Both the position numbers and the translations under genes were made by a program. From assembly GCF_009846745.1 (NCBI RefSeq), contig NZ_AQPF01000001.1, forward strand, positions 124,001 to 188,000: a DNA stretch of 64,000 bases, read 5' to 3'. The notes beneath the pieces are model-generated. The model worked only from the letters and a program-made list of their open reading frames with translations, was not told the DNA's origin and ran no database searches. This document shows, in pieces, positions 8,315 through 17,705 of this stretch. The stretch is from Alloalcanivorax xiamenensis. Lineage in GTDB: Bacteria > Pseudomonadota > Gammaproteobacteria > Pseudomonadales > Alcanivoracaceae. Each line of letters starts with the position of its first letter. Position 1 is the stretch's first letter.

Positions 8315-10000
8315 ATGACACCGCGTTCCTTGCTGCTGTCCCTGTTCGCCGGTTTCGCATTGTTGTGCGGCACCGCCAACGCCGATGCGCCCGACGAAGC
8401 GGCCATCGCCAGTGCCCACCCCCTCGCCACCGACGCCGGTTTCGAGGTTTTGAATGAAGGGGGCAACGCCTTCGACGCCGCCATCGCGGTGGCCGCCGCC
8501 CTGGCGGTGGTGGAACCTTACTCCGCCGGCATGGGCGGTGGCGGTTTCTGGCTGCTCCATCGCCAGAAGGACGGCCATGAAACCATGGTGGACGCCCGGG
8601 AAACCGCACCCGCCGCGGCCACTGAAACGCTGTTTCAGGATGACCAGGGCAACGTTGTGCGCGACCGCGCCATCAATGGCCCTCTCGCCGCCGGCATCCC
8701 GGGCCAGGCCGCGGCCTTTGTCCACCTGAGCGAACGCTATGGCCGTCTGCCACTGGCCCGGACCCTGGCACCCGCGATCCGCTTGGCCCGTGACGGCTTT
8801 CCGGTGGAACAGCATTACCAGACACTCGCCGGCTACCGTGTGGACGTGCTCAATCGTTACCCGGAAGCGGCCGCTATTTTTCTGCGCGACGGCGGCATTC
8901 CCAAAGCCGGCACCATCATCCGCCAGCCGGATCTGGCCAGGGTTCTGGAGGCCATCGCCGATCAGGGTTTCAACGGTTTCTACCGCGGCCCACTGGCCAG
9001 GAAGATGGTTTCAGGGGTTCGCGAGGCTGGGGGCGTCTGGACTCTGGAAGACTTGGAAAACTATCGGGTAAAAGAACGGGCACCGATTGTCGGCGAGTAC
9101 CGGGGAGCCCGAATCGTTTCCGCGCCGCCGCCGTCCTCCGGCGGGCTTGTGATGATGGAAACGCTTAACATCCTCAGCAATTTCAATGGTGGCGAGATTA
9201 GTGAGGACTTACTTCCGCATCTCACCGTGGAGGCCATGCGGCGCGGTTACCAGGATCGCGCACGCTATATGGGTGATCCGGACTTTGTGGATATGCCTGT
9301 GGATAAATTGGTGAGTAAGTCCTACGCCAAGGCGCGCGCCGCCGGCATCAAGCTGGACAAGGCCACCCCCAGCGCCAGTCTCGGCGACCCGGTGACGGTG
9401 GAGGAAGGTTTCCATACCACCCATTTGTCCGTGCTCGATGGTGAAGGCAACCGGGTTGCCGCCACGCTCAGCATCAATCTCCCGTTCGGCAGTGCTTTCG
9501 TGCCCCCCGGCACCGGTGTCCTGCTCAACAATGAGATGGACGATTTTTCCGCCAAACCGGGCAGCCCCAACGCCTATGGCCTGGTCGGCAGCAAGGCCAA
9601 CGCCATCGCCCCGGGCAAGCGTCCCCTGTCCTCGATGACCCCGACTTTCGTGGAAACGAAGGACGGTGTTGCCATTCTCGGCACCCCCGGTGGCAGCCGT
9701 ATCATCTCCATGGTGTTGCTCGGGGTTCTGGAAGCGGTGAACGGCAAACCCGTGGAAGACTGGGTCTCGCGGGTTCGCTTCCACCATCAATACCTGCCGG
9801 ACGAAGTGGAAGTGGAACCGGACTTCCTGGACACCGCCGAGGCCCGTGGGCTGGCGTTACGCGGCCATACTCTGAAATCCACCGGCCGCCGCTACGGCAA
9901 CATGCAGGCGATTTATTGGAATAAGCGTACCGGCGAGGTCACCGCCGCCAGTGATCCACGAGGCATTGGCGCCGCCCGGGTGCGGGCGTCGGATTCCTGA
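8315..10000 (+). CDS. ggt: Gamma-glutamyltransferase (glutathione hydrolase)
   Basis: The 561-residue precursor has an N-terminal signal peptide ending near TANA-DAP, so it acts in the periplasm. It cleaves glutathione and other gamma-glutamyl compounds. The autoprocessing site is seen in FHTTHLSV: Thr368 should become the N-terminal nucleophile of the small subunit. Downstream lie NNEMDDFS and PLSSMTPT, the substrate-binding and oxyanion motifs. CAGGAG stands eight bases before the ATG. The next gene starts 76 bases downstream and encodes a regulator of unrelated type. Confidence 0.95.
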   Translation: MTPRSLLLSLFAGFALLCGTANADAPDEAAIASAHPLATDAGFEVLNEGGNAFDAAIAVAAALAVVEPYSAGMGGGGFWLLHRQKDGHETMVDARETAPAAATETLFQDDQGNVVRDRAINGPLAAGIPGQAAAFVHLSERYGRLPLARTLAPAIRLARDGFPVEQHYQTLAGYRVDVLNRYPEAAAIFLRDGGIPKAGTIIRQPDLARVLEAIADQGFNGFYRGPLARKMVSGVREAGGVWTLEDLENYRVKERAPIVGEYRGARIVSAPPPSSGGLVMMETLNILSNFNGGEISEDLLPHLTVEAMRRGYQDRARYMGDPDFVDMPVDKLVSKSYAKARAAGIKLDKATPSASLGDPVTVEEGFHTTHLSVLDGEGNRVAATLSINLPFGSAFVPPGTGVLLNNEMDDFSAKPGSPNAYGLVGSKANAIAPGKRPLSSMTPTFVETKDGVAILGTPGGSRIISMVLLGVLEAVNGKPVEDWVSRVRFHHQYLPDEVEVEPDFLDTAEARGLALRGHTLKSTGRRYGNMQAIYWNKRTGEVTAASDPRGIGAARVRASDS

Positions 10001-10076
10001 GGCGGTCCGGCGCGTGACGGCACGGAGTAACCGGGTAAGATAGGGTTGATCCGTCTCACAATGGGAGGCCTCGACG

Positions 10077-10835
10077 GTGGACCTGTTGATGCCGCTCGCA
10101 CCGCATCCCCGGTTGCGGCGTTACATCAGCCATTACTGGCTTAGCCGGAACAGTAGCGCCGGTGACCACCGCATCCTGCCCGATGGCTGTGTGGATCTGG
10201 TCCTGACCGCCGGTCACGATCTCACCGTCACCGCCTACGGTTCCACCACCGCCCCGGGAACCGCCCGCGTACAAGCCGGCCATCACTATCTCGGCATTCG
10301 TTTCCATCCGGGACAGCACCGTCATTTTCTGCCTCTGCCGGCGGCGGAACTGCGCGATCGCGCGCTCCCTTTGCCAGACAATCGAGGACTGATCGCGACA
10401 TTAGGTTCCCAAGTTTTTACCCATCCGCACCCACATCGGATCCTCGATCAGCTGCTACTGGACTGGCTGGGGCATTATCCGGCGGAGACCGACGCCCTGG
10501 ATCGTTGGCTGCTCCACGCACCCTGGAAGAGCGGTATCGCCCCTGTTTGTCATGCCTTCGGAGTGAGCAAGCGCCAACTACAAAGGCAATTTCAGCAGCG
10601 CCTGGGTATCAGTCCGGGGACCTTTCTGACCATCCGCCGCTGCCAATGGCTGATCCGAACCCTGACCCAAGAAGGCGTGCCGCCCCTGGCGGCGCTGGCC
10701 CAGGACGCCGGCTTCAGTGACCAGAGCCATATGACCCGTACCCTGAAACGGGTGATGGGCGTGACCCCCGCCGCCGCCATCCTGCCCGATCACGATGTCG
10801 CTTTTATTCAAGACGCGATGCGCGGCCCCCCCTAA
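10077..10835 (+). CDS. AraC-family transcriptional regulator
   Basis: The 252-residue protein has an N-terminal beta-rich sensor region (HPRLRRYISHYWL, ILPDGCVDLVL) of the type often called DUF6597. The C-terminal double helix-turn-helix has FGVSKRQLQRQFQQRLGISP and LAQDAGFSDQSHMTRTLKRV. The start is GTG at 10077 with GGGAGG eight bases upstream; an ATG at 10089 is the alternative. A VOC-family gene follows after 52 bases on the same strand and is probably cotranscribed or regulated. The ligand is unknown. Confidence 0.88.
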   Translation: MDLLMPLAPHPRLRRYISHYWLSRNSSAGDHRILPDGCVDLVLTAGHDLTVTAYGSTTAPGTARVQAGHHYLGIRFHPGQHRHFLPLPAAELRDRALPLPDNRGLIATLGSQVFTHPHPHRILDQLLLDWLGHYPAETDALDRWLLHAPWKSGIAPVCHAFGVSKRQLQRQFQQRLGISPGTFLTIRRCQWLIRTLTQEGVPPLAALAQDAGFSDQSHMTRTLKRVMGVTPAAAILPDHDVAFIQDAMRGPP

Positions 10836-10887
10836 TCTGACACTTCCTGGCGCCGCCGAGGCGCCGTTATTCGACGGGAGATCGACG

Positions 10888-11247
10888 ATGAAACTGTGGT
10901 CGGGTCTGGTGGTAACGAATCCCACGGCGGCGCGGGACTTTTATGTGAACCACTTCGGCAGCGAAGTGCTGTTCGACAGCGACTGGTTTGTCTTGTTGAG
11001 CCTGGGCGGCGGTGAGCTGGGCTTTCTGAAACCGGATCAGGACGCGCAGGCACCGATGTTCCGACAAACGGTAACGAATGGGGCCTGGATTGCCGTGGAC
11101 GTGGATGATGTGGAGACGCAATACCAGCGATTCCGCCATGCCGGGGTCAATATCGAGGTGCCATTAAGGGACGAGCCCTGGGGCGACCGCCATTTCGTCG
11201 TTCGTGATCCCAACGGCATCCCGGTGGACATTGTACGCCATGGGTGA
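10888..11247 (+). CDS. VOC (glyoxalase/bleomycin-resistance) superfamily protein
   Basis: This 119-residue protein has the paired beta-alpha-beta-beta-beta pattern of vicinal oxygen chelate proteins. Hallmarks are NPTAARDFYVNHFG at the start and WGDRHFVVRDPNGIPVDIV at the end. GGGAG lies seven bases before the ATG at 10888; in-frame codons upstream overlap the AraC gene and are not needed. Its role is uncertain: small VOC proteins of this kind include dioxygenase-like, lyase-like and antibiotic-binding members. Confidence 0.85.
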   Translation: MKLWSGLVVTNPTAARDFYVNHFGSEVLFDSDWFVLLSLGGGELGFLKPDQDAQAPMFRQTVTNGAWIAVDVDDVETQYQRFRHAGVNIEVPLRDEPWGDRHFVVRDPNGIPVDIVRHG

Positions 11248-11306
11248 TGGCGCCACCGTCACCGCGGGGAGTATCCTTAAGCGGAAATCGACGGCACGGT
11301 TGCTCC

Positions 11307-12113
11307 ATGAAGTCTCTTTTTTCCGCGCTGGTGATGGGTTTTGCTTTGCTGCTGGTCGCTTGCAACGAGGGCTCTTCCCGGCCGGCCCCCCCACCGCCGT
11401 TCTCCCATCCTCCAGGGCCTCCCGCGGTAGCGGGCGTGCCCGTGGAGACGCATCAGAGCACGGTACGGTTGTTTCTGGATCACCTTGCTCGAAGGGAGTC
11501 CAGGGCGGGCTGGGATCTGCTCAGCCGGGAAAGCCGGGCGCTTTACCCCGACATCATGGCCTTCGCCCGCCAGACTTCGGAACAGGCGGAACTGGCCGCG
11601 GACTTGCTCGCCGACCCCGCCCTGACCTGGACCACCCGGGCCGTGGCGCCGGGAGCCCAGGTCGGGGTGACCACGGTATCCGGCGAAACCCGGCGTGAAG
11701 GGATGGTGGACAATGTGGCGTTCAGCTGGATCACCCGTTTCCAGCAAGGGCGTCTGACCATCGAACTGCCGCCCCAGGCGGATGACACCCTGTACCGCTG
11801 GGAAAATCCGAGCGGTACAGGGCCTGGCGGCCTTTATCAGGCAAACATGCCCCTTACTATCGCCTTTCCGGTAAACCAGGAAACAGACGTCAATAGCGTG
11901 GAACGGGTGCATGTCAGCCTGGATCAGCGTCTGAACGTGGCGCCGATGACCGCGATGGAAGAAGAAGACGGCAGTATCCGCCACACCTTCTCGCCGGAGC
12001 CTCTGGCACCCGGCCCTCACACGGCCACTGTCACCTGGTGCGATAGAGAGCTGAAGATCTGGTACCAAAGCACGGTCACCTTCATCGTTACCCCCACTGC
12101 GGAGCCAGGCTGA
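11307..12113 (+). CDS. Predicted lipoprotein of unknown function
   Basis: The start at 11307 gives a short basic N-terminus, a hydrophobic core and the lipobox LVAC (Cys near residue 19), so export and lipidation are likely. A Pro-rich linker (about residues 25-45) follows, then a region resembling small helical lipoprotein domains, then a C-terminal beta-rich part with VTWCDRELKIWYQSTVTF. I do not recognise the family. The ribosome binding site is weak, and an in-frame GTG at 11244 would give a longer protein lacking a proper signal peptide. It ends 19 bases from the convergent antiporter gene. Confidence 0.7.
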   Translation: MKSLFSALVMGFALLLVACNEGSSRPAPPPPFSHPPGPPAVAGVPVETHQSTVRLFLDHLARRESRAGWDLLSRESRALYPDIMAFARQTSEQAELAADLLADPALTWTTRAVAPGAQVGVTTVSGETRREGMVDNVAFSWITRFQQGRLTIELPPQADDTLYRWENPSGTGPGGLYQANMPLTIAFPVNQETDVNSVERVHVSLDQRLNVAPMTAMEEEDGSIRHTFSPEPLAPGPHTATVTWCDRELKIWYQSTVTFIVTPTAEPG

Positions 12114-12132
12114 CCGGATGTTGTAAACGGGT

Positions 12133-13896
12133 TTATTCCTGCTCCCGATCGGCGCTGAGCAGGGATTGCAGTTCCTCTCGCCCACGGGCGGACAGCTCGA
12201 TCAGTTTCTCCAACTCATCACGGTGAGCCACCTGTTCGCGCAGCAACCGCTCATCCACTTCACGGAAAGTACGCACCAGATCAATGGCAGTGGTTTCCGG
12301 CAGCCCCAGTTGAGTCAGTACCGCCTGACTGGCACGCAGACTGGATTCCAGCGTTTCCCGCACCACATGCTGCACGCCGAGCGCCAGCAGGGAATAAGCG
12401 TGGTGGCGGTCCCGCGCCCGGGCAATCAGCGTTACCCGCGGAAAATGCTCCAGAATCAAATGGGCGGCACGCAGCGAATCCTCCACGCCATCCACCGCCA
12501 GCACCACCACACGGGCGTGACCGATACCGGCATGGTGGAGCAAATCCAGCCGGGTGACGTCGCCGAAATACACCTGGTTACCGTAACGCCGCACCGTATC
12601 GATGTGTTCCGGATTGGTATCCAGCGCGGTGAAGGGGATATTCCGGCTCAGCAGAATACGACCAACGATCTGACCAAAACGACCGAAGCCGGCCACCACC
12701 ACCTGCGGTTCCTGATTATCGGGAATCGGCTCCTCGGGCAGGGCGGCATGGGGACGCCGTTCCGGCCAGAGCCGGGTGACCAGCTTCAACAGCAGCGGAG
12801 TGGCGGCCATGGACAGCGCCACCACCAGGTTCAAGCGACCAATATCATCGCTGCCCAACAATCCCAGGGCGCCGGCCTGAGTGAACAGCACGAAGGCGAA
12901 TTCACCGCCTTGACTGAGTAGCAGCCCGAACAGCAGCGCGCCACGCCAGCTGTTGCCGGCGACTTTGGCGATCACCATCAACACCAGGGTTTTCAGCGCC
13001 AGCAGCGCTACCCCCCAGGCCAGGATATCCAAGGGCGCCCGCACCAGCAGCCGCAGGTCCATGGTCATGCCGATGGCCATGAAGAACAGACCCAGCAGCA
13101 GCCCCTTGAACGGCTGAATATCGGTATCGAGCTGCTCCCGATAGGGCGAATTGGCCAGCAACATGCCGGCCACGAAAGCCCCCAGTCCCATGGACAGGTG
13201 CAGCATTTCCATCAGGGCGGCCGCGCTGAGAACCAGCAGCAAAGCGGTGGCGGTCATCAACTCCCGGTTATGCAGTTTGGCCAGCCAGCCGAGCCAGGGG
13301 TTCAACAAGTAACGCCCAGCCAGGACCATGCCGACAAGCGCCAGCAAACCGATCAGCAGATTGGGTTTATCCGCGCCCTCGGCGCCACCGGCCAGGGCCG
13401 GCAGCAACAGCAACAGCGGGATCACCGCCAGATCCTGGAACAACAGAATGGAAAAAGCCCCTCGCCCCTGGGGGGTGCCCAGCTGCCGGGTCTCCACCAG
13501 CATTTGCACGGCGAAGGCGGTGGAGGACAGCGCCAGGGTGGCGCCAATAGCAATGGCGGCGTTGGTGGGCTCACCCCACCACAGGAAAAAGCCGGTCAGC
13601 AGGGCGGCGCTGAACAGCACCTGGCTCACCCCCAACCCCATCAATTGGCGGCGCCGCGCCCAAAGCTGTTGCGGAGCCAGCTCCAGGCCCACCACGAACA
13701 GCATCAGTACCACGCCCAGTTCGGCGAAATGCAGCACCCGATCCGCGCCCTGGATAGCCGCCAGTCCCATCGGCCCCACGATCACGCCGGCCACCAGGTA
13801 ACCGAGGATGCTGCCCAGCCCCAGGCGCTGGAACAACGGCAGCAGCAGCACCGCTGCGCCCAACAGCACTAACGCTTGTACGAAAAAACCTTCCAT
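12133..13896 (-). CDS. CPA2-family monovalent cation:proton antiporter (KefB/KefC-like)
   Basis: The 587-residue protein has about twelve transmembrane segments in residues 1-375, including the GLELAP and LSQGGEFAFVL motifs of Kef-type carriers. A cytoplasmic RCK/TrkA-N domain follows, with the nucleotide-binding motif VVVAGFGRFGQIVGRILL near residue 410. The C-terminus is a charged helix. The family exports K+ or Na+ in exchange for protons and protects against electrophiles or pH stress. No KefF/KefG ancillary oxidoreductase lies beside it, so glutathione gating is unproven. It ends next to the convergent lipoprotein gene. Confidence 0.92.
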   Translation of the reverse strand: MEGFFVQALVLLGAAVLLLPLFQRLGLGSILGYLVAGVIVGPMGLAAIQGADRVLHFAELGVVLMLFVVGLELAPQQLWARRRQLMGLGVSQVLFSAALLTGFFLWWGEPTNAAIAIGATLALSSTAFAVQMLVETRQLGTPQGRGAFSILLFQDLAVIPLLLLLPALAGGAEGADKPNLLIGLLALVGMVLAGRYLLNPWLGWLAKLHNRELMTATALLLVLSAAALMEMLHLSMGLGAFVAGMLLANSPYREQLDTDIQPFKGLLLGLFFMAIGMTMDLRLLVRAPLDILAWGVALLALKTLVLMVIAKVAGNSWRGALLFGLLLSQGGEFAFVLFTQAGALGLLGSDDIGRLNLVVALSMAATPLLLKLVTRLWPERRPHAALPEEPIPDNQEPQVVVAGFGRFGQIVGRILLSRNIPFTALDTNPEHIDTVRRYGNQVYFGDVTRLDLLHHAGIGHARVVVLAVDGVEDSLRAAHLILEHFPRVTLIARARDRHHAYSLLALGVQHVVRETLESSLRASQAVLTQLGLPETTAIDLVRTFREVDERLLREQVAHRDELEKLIELSARGREELQSLLSADREQE

Positions 13897-13929
13897 TGGC
13901 GGCTCCTAGGAATTGGCTGTCGCGGCTCG

Positions 13930-15228
13930 TCAGTCCCAGCGGATCGGCGCGTCCGAGGAGCCGGGGGAGGGCGGCTGTCCGGCCGGGCCTTCTCCCCCCA
14001 CTGCCGCGATCCCCAGCACCCGCACCCGGTCGCCTGCCTGCACCGCGGCGGCGGCCCGCGTTACGCGCGCCAGCGCGTACCCTTCACGGGTCTCGATCAC
14101 TCGGGCCCGGGTCAGCTCGGCACCGGCCAGTTGAATCGGCAAGCCGGTGTCCGGATCCTTGATCCGTTCCCCAGGCCGGTATACCGACACCATCGCATCG
14201 GTTTCCAGCCGTCCCGCACCCTGGCTCAGATAGAGCATATCGCCGCTGACTTTCAACACCCGCACCGGATACAGCACGTCGGTGGCGGCGCCACTCAAGG
14301 CCCGGGCGATACTGGGATAGAGCCGGTCGGCCAAACGCTCGGGATGACGGCGGTCCTCAATGTTCTGCTGACGTGCCCAGGCCCGCACCGTGGCCTCATC
14401 CTGTTGCCAATCGAACAGGTCGCTCCACAACACTTCACCGGTGGCGGTATCCAGCAGCCGGTAACGGACCCGCACACGGGGCTCGAACCCCTGGAAGTCG
14501 GCACCGTAAAAGCGACGTTGCCGGTCGCCGATACTGAAATCCTCGATCCGTCCCACCAGCAACACATCCGCGCCCTGCACCCGACCCAGCCGGGCCCATT
14601 CCGCCGGCTCCACGCTACCACCGGACACCGTCGCTCTTTCCCGTTCCAACGCCGCCAGATGAGCGCGATCAAGCACCCGGAACCGACCCGCCTGCGTGAA
14701 GGCATCGACCAGATCGTCCCGCAGCCGGCTTCGCACCTCGGCGGCGCCGATGGTCACTTCCCCCAATTGATATTCATTGGCACGGGTTTCGAATGGCATC
14801 ACCGCGATGGCCGGCAGGTGGCCACGCCCCGGCCGCAAGGACTGATAACGCAGCACCCGGGCTTCCACGCTCGCTTTCCACAAGGCGTCGTCAACCTGTT
14901 CCACCGCCAGTACCCGATAGCCCTGCAGGCTGCCCAGGGTCGGTAATTGCGGATCCGCTACCGAGGTCTGGCTGCCAACCCAGGTGCTGACGTCCCCCTG
15001 GCGCTGACTCATCCATTGGCTGACCTGACGGCGAAAGGCGGGGTCCACCGCCAGCGCCACGCCGCCGGCCTGACGCACCGCCCCCACCAGCGCTTCGCTG
15101 ACCGCGTGTTGTGGTGTTTCACCATATCCCTCGGCGGTCACCTTGACGGTTTCGGTGGCACTCCAGACCAGGCCGCTCAGCAGCAGACCGAGCGTCACCA
15201 GGAGGGTTCTATAAAACCGGATCACCAT
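13930..15228 (-). CDS. Secreted CsgG/FlgT-like protein with TolB-type middle domain
   Basis: The 432-residue protein starts with a signal peptide (cleavage near WSA-TE). Its N-terminal segment (VTAEGYGETPQHAVSEALV) resembles the FlgT/CsgG-associated entry domain. The middle domain AIAVMPFETRA...RFRVLDRAHLAALERE resembles the CsgG/TolB nucleotide-binding-like fold. The C-terminal domain has VLKVSGDMLYLSQGAG and VYRPGERIKDPDTG, similar to the FlgT C-domain. The ATG at 15228 follows GGGAGG by five bases. It is the last gene of a module with LpoB, YcfL and COG3014 lipoproteins, suggesting an outer-membrane or periplasmic assembly role. No flagellar or curli genes are nearby. Confidence 0.75.
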   Translation of the reverse strand: MVIRFYRTLLVTLGLLLSGLVWSATETVKVTAEGYGETPQHAVSEALVGAVRQAGGVALAVDPAFRRQVSQWMSQRQGDVSTWVGSQTSVADPQLPTLGSLQGYRVLAVEQVDDALWKASVEARVLRYQSLRPGRGHLPAIAVMPFETRANEYQLGEVTIGAAEVRSRLRDDLVDAFTQAGRFRVLDRAHLAALERERATVSGGSVEPAEWARLGRVQGADVLLVGRIEDFSIGDRQRRFYGADFQGFEPRVRVRYRLLDTATGEVLWSDLFDWQQDEATVRAWARQQNIEDRRHPERLADRLYPSIARALSGAATDVLYPVRVLKVSGDMLYLSQGAGRLETDAMVSVYRPGERIKDPDTGLPIQLAGAELTRARVIETREGYALARVTRAAAAVQAGDRVRVLGIAAVGGEGPAGQPPSPGSSDAPIRWD

Positions 15229-15258
15229 GACTGCCTCCCTGCCCATTGGGGCAGCCTG

Positions 15259-15849
15259 TTACAAACCAAACAGACTGCGGCTGCGGGTCTTGCGGATTTC
15301 CTTCTCGCCGGACCATTCGATAATACCGCTCTGGATGTTCAGCAGCTTGAGCGTGAATTTGTAATACACGTCCTTGGTGCTATTGTCCCGTTTAACGATG
15401 GAAGACAGATTGCCGTAGAGCATGAACTCGGCACCGATCTGCCGGCCCATCTGGGCGGCGGTGGACTGATCCACCATGCCGGAGTCCTGCTGGTACTCCA
15501 GCTGCTGACGCACCCGGTCGACCACGGTCATATCGACGAAACGGAATTTGCCGGAGTTGATCAGCCTGGACTGGATCGTGTCGGTGATGGATTCGGTGTC
15601 CACATGCTCGCTGGTCTTGTTCTTGACCCGGTCCACGAACAGCACCGGGCGACGGTCGCGGGTGAGTTCCACCACCGGCGGGAACACCATCATGTCATCC
15701 ACCATCTTGGCGGCGATCATCTGCAGATCCGAGGAGCCAAAGTCCGGAGTCACGGTCTCCCGCGCCTGGGGGTCGCCGTATTCCACTTTCGAGGCACAGC
15801 CGCTTGCCAGCAGCACCACTCCCAGCATCATCGCCATCACTATGCGCAT
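15259..15849 (-). CDS. lpoB: LpoB-type penicillin-binding protein activator lipoprotein
   Basis: This 196-residue outer-membrane lipoprotein has the lipobox LASGC (Cys at about residue 18). The C-terminal domain (RPVLFVDRVKNKTSEHVDTESI, FRFVDMTVVDRVRQQLEYQ, GAEFMLYGNLSSI) is that of LpoB, which in Escherichia coli reaches through peptidoglycan to stimulate PBP1b. The Pro-rich disordered linker that E. coli LpoB has after the lipid anchor is very short here. The gene lies between ycfL-like and CsgG-like genes with 30-40 base gaps, so all are probably one operon. The family is clear; the PBP partner in this organism is inferred. Confidence 0.88.
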   Translation of the reverse strand: MRIVMAMMLGVVLLASGCASKVEYGDPQARETVTPDFGSSDLQMIAAKMVDDMMVFPPVVELTRDRRPVLFVDRVKNKTSEHVDTESITDTIQSRLINSGKFRFVDMTVVDRVRQQLEYQQDSGMVDQSTAAQMGRQIGAEFMLYGNLSSIVKRDNSTKDVYYKFTLKLLNIQSGIIEWSGEKEIRKTRSRSLFGL

Positions 15850-15888
15850 CTTCGCTTCTCCTCGCGGGCATCCATTGGGGTCGGGGCG

Positions 15889-16287
15889 TTATTCACGCAC
15901 CCATATTTCAAAGCGCACGGCACTGGGGTTGGGCGCCACCGCTTGCACATTCGCCTGACTGCGGCCGGCCATCACCAGTTGGCGCCAGGGTTGGGATTCC
16001 GGCGCCAGCTCAAAGCCTTGCTGGTCGAACCATTTGATCTTGTACTGGAAATCCAGTTCAAACTTCCAGCCGTTTTCCAGGGTTGCCTGCATGTACAGCA
16101 GGTCATTGACCCTCTTGCGCCGTACCTCTTCCACCGACAAACGGCTGGCCAGCAGGCTGTTATTGGAATACAGCTGCAACTGCTCGCCGTCATCCACCAC
16201 TTCCAGGCGCGACATATTACTGGCCGAACAGGCCGTCAGCAGCAGCACCGCCAGCATCGGCGCGACGCGGCAAAGAAAACGGGTCAT
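15889..16287 (-). CDS. YcfL-family (DUF1425) lipoprotein
   Basis: The 132-residue protein has a signal peptide with lipobox LLTAC and a single beta-rich domain with the conserved block LENGWKFELDFQYKIKWFDQQGFEL. In enterics ycfL lies directly before lpoB (ycfM), and that adjacency is kept here. The first bases overlap the stop of the upstream COG3014 gene by four nucleotides, implying translational coupling. Its biochemical function is unknown. Confidence 0.85.
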   Translation of the reverse strand: MTRFLCRVAPMLAVLLLTACSASNMSRLEVVDDGEQLQLYSNNSLLASRLSVEEVRRKRVNDLLYMQATLENGWKFELDFQYKIKWFDQQGFELAPESQPWRQLVMAGRSQANVQAVAPNPSAVRFEIWVRE

Positions 16288-17651
16288 AGGGGTCCCTCCT
16301 GAACGGGTAGCACTCGGGCAACCAGACGCCCGGCGCGTTCGGTCACATGAATCAAGGTCAGGCCGCGCTCCGCAACCGGTACGGTCACGCTAGCATCGCC
16401 TCCCGGACCGCTCAACAGAACCTGTTGTTCCCCCACGGGCACGGTGACACGGCCAGCCTGGGCGTAAGCCGGCAAGCCCAGCCAGCTGCGCCGGTCAGCC
16501 TGCTCGCTGATCAGATTGAACAACTGCGTCAGGAAAGCGCCGGCACTGCCAAAATCGTCGTTGGCTTTCTTTTGCAGATTATACTTGCCGGTGGCGCGCA
16601 GCACCTGACGAATCAGCATCGCCGGCGCCTGTTCCCGCAGATTCCGTGCCGCCAGGGCGCCGACATCGGCCAGCACCCGGGTTTGCGCGGTCTGGCCCCC
16701 AATTTCAAAGGTCAGCGGGCGGGGGGCGGAGCGGGACATCACCGAATAAGAAGGGAACGCCACCAGGAACAGTCCATGCGGAGTGGGAATCGGCAGGCTC
16801 ACTTCCTGCCGCGCCGGCACCTCGCCCTGTTCGTAGAGCACCGCCACGGTCCCCGTACCCTGTTCGCGATGGCCATCCAGGGCCCGGGAAACCCGCTGGA
16901 CGTCCGCCTTGAGCCAGTCCGCCCGAGGATGCAGTTCCAACGCCTTCTTATAATCCACCAGGGCATCGTTGTACTCGCCGTGGGCTTCCCAGAACAGCGC
17001 CGAGAGATAGAAGGTCCAGGCGTTCTGGAAACTGCTTTTAACCGCGCCGGCGGCGGCATCCAGGCCTTCGAAATAGCCCTGGTATTGGGACAGATCCAGG
17101 GACGCCGCGTCCTCATCAACCTCGGCCAGCTCGCCCTCACGGCGCTGTTCGGCCAGGCGTTGCGCTTGCGCGGCCCGGCGCAACTCCACCGCGGTGCCGG
17201 TAACATCGCCGGCGGCCCAGTAATTCAGCGCCTGGTAACTGTGAGTAAAAATACGCTCGTAATCCGGCGCCCGGTAGGGCAGGGCGTTGTCGTTAATGAG
17301 CAAGGCGCCGGTCTGCGACGCCAGCCCGGTCACGCGGATCAGCGCCTGGGCATCGGTGTGCTCATAGTGATTGATGACATCGGCGAACACCGTCCGGCTG
17401 GCGGCGTCGTTGCCCAGGCGCTGCTGCAACAGCCCCAGTTCCTGCAGATAGAGCACCCCGTCCCGCCCTTTACCGGCACGTTCGAGGTGTTGAACGATGG
17501 CCGCGTCACGGCCAGGGGCGGGGTGAACCCAGGACTGGGCCTGACTCGGATAAGGCTGAAACAGGGAACCCACGGCACAGCCGGTAAGCCATAACGGCAT
17601 CACCAGCATCAACCAGAGTTTTTTTCCGTTCCAACCTCGGTCTGCTTCCAT
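16284..17651 (-). CDS. COG3014-family TPR-containing lipoprotein
   Basis: This 455-residue protein has a signal peptide ending in lipobox LTGC (Cys near residue 25). A helical TPR-like region follows (for example NAWTFYLSALFWEAHGEYNDALVDYKKALELHP around residues 200-240). The C-terminal part carries the family pattern TPHGLFLVAFPSYSV. It is the first gene of the four-gene module and overlaps the YcfL gene by four bases. COG3014 proteins have no assigned biochemical role. Co-occurrence with LpoB suggests an accessory role at the outer membrane or in peptidoglycan synthesis. Confidence 0.82.
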   Translation of the reverse strand: MEADRGWNGKKLWLMLVMPLWLTGCAVGSLFQPYPSQAQSWVHPAPGRDAAIVQHLERAGKGRDGVLYLQELGLLQQRLGNDAASRTVFADVINHYEHTDAQALIRVTGLASQTGALLINDNALPYRAPDYERIFTHSYQALNYWAAGDVTGTAVELRRAAQAQRLAEQRREGELAEVDEDAASLDLSQYQGYFEGLDAAAGAVKSSFQNAWTFYLSALFWEAHGEYNDALVDYKKALELHPRADWLKADVQRVSRALDGHREQGTGTVAVLYEQGEVPARQEVSLPIPTPHGLFLVAFPSYSVMSRSAPRPLTFEIGGQTAQTRVLADVGALAARNLREQAPAMLIRQVLRATGKYNLQKKANDDFGSAGAFLTQLFNLISEQADRRSWLGLPAYAQAGRVTVPVGEQQVLLSGPGGDASVTVPVAERGLTLIHVTERAGRLVARVLPVQEGPL

Positions 17652-17705
17652 GACCGCCCTGAAAAGCCAGAGAGCCCGTCACCCACGGCGACGGGCCCGA
17701 TCGGT

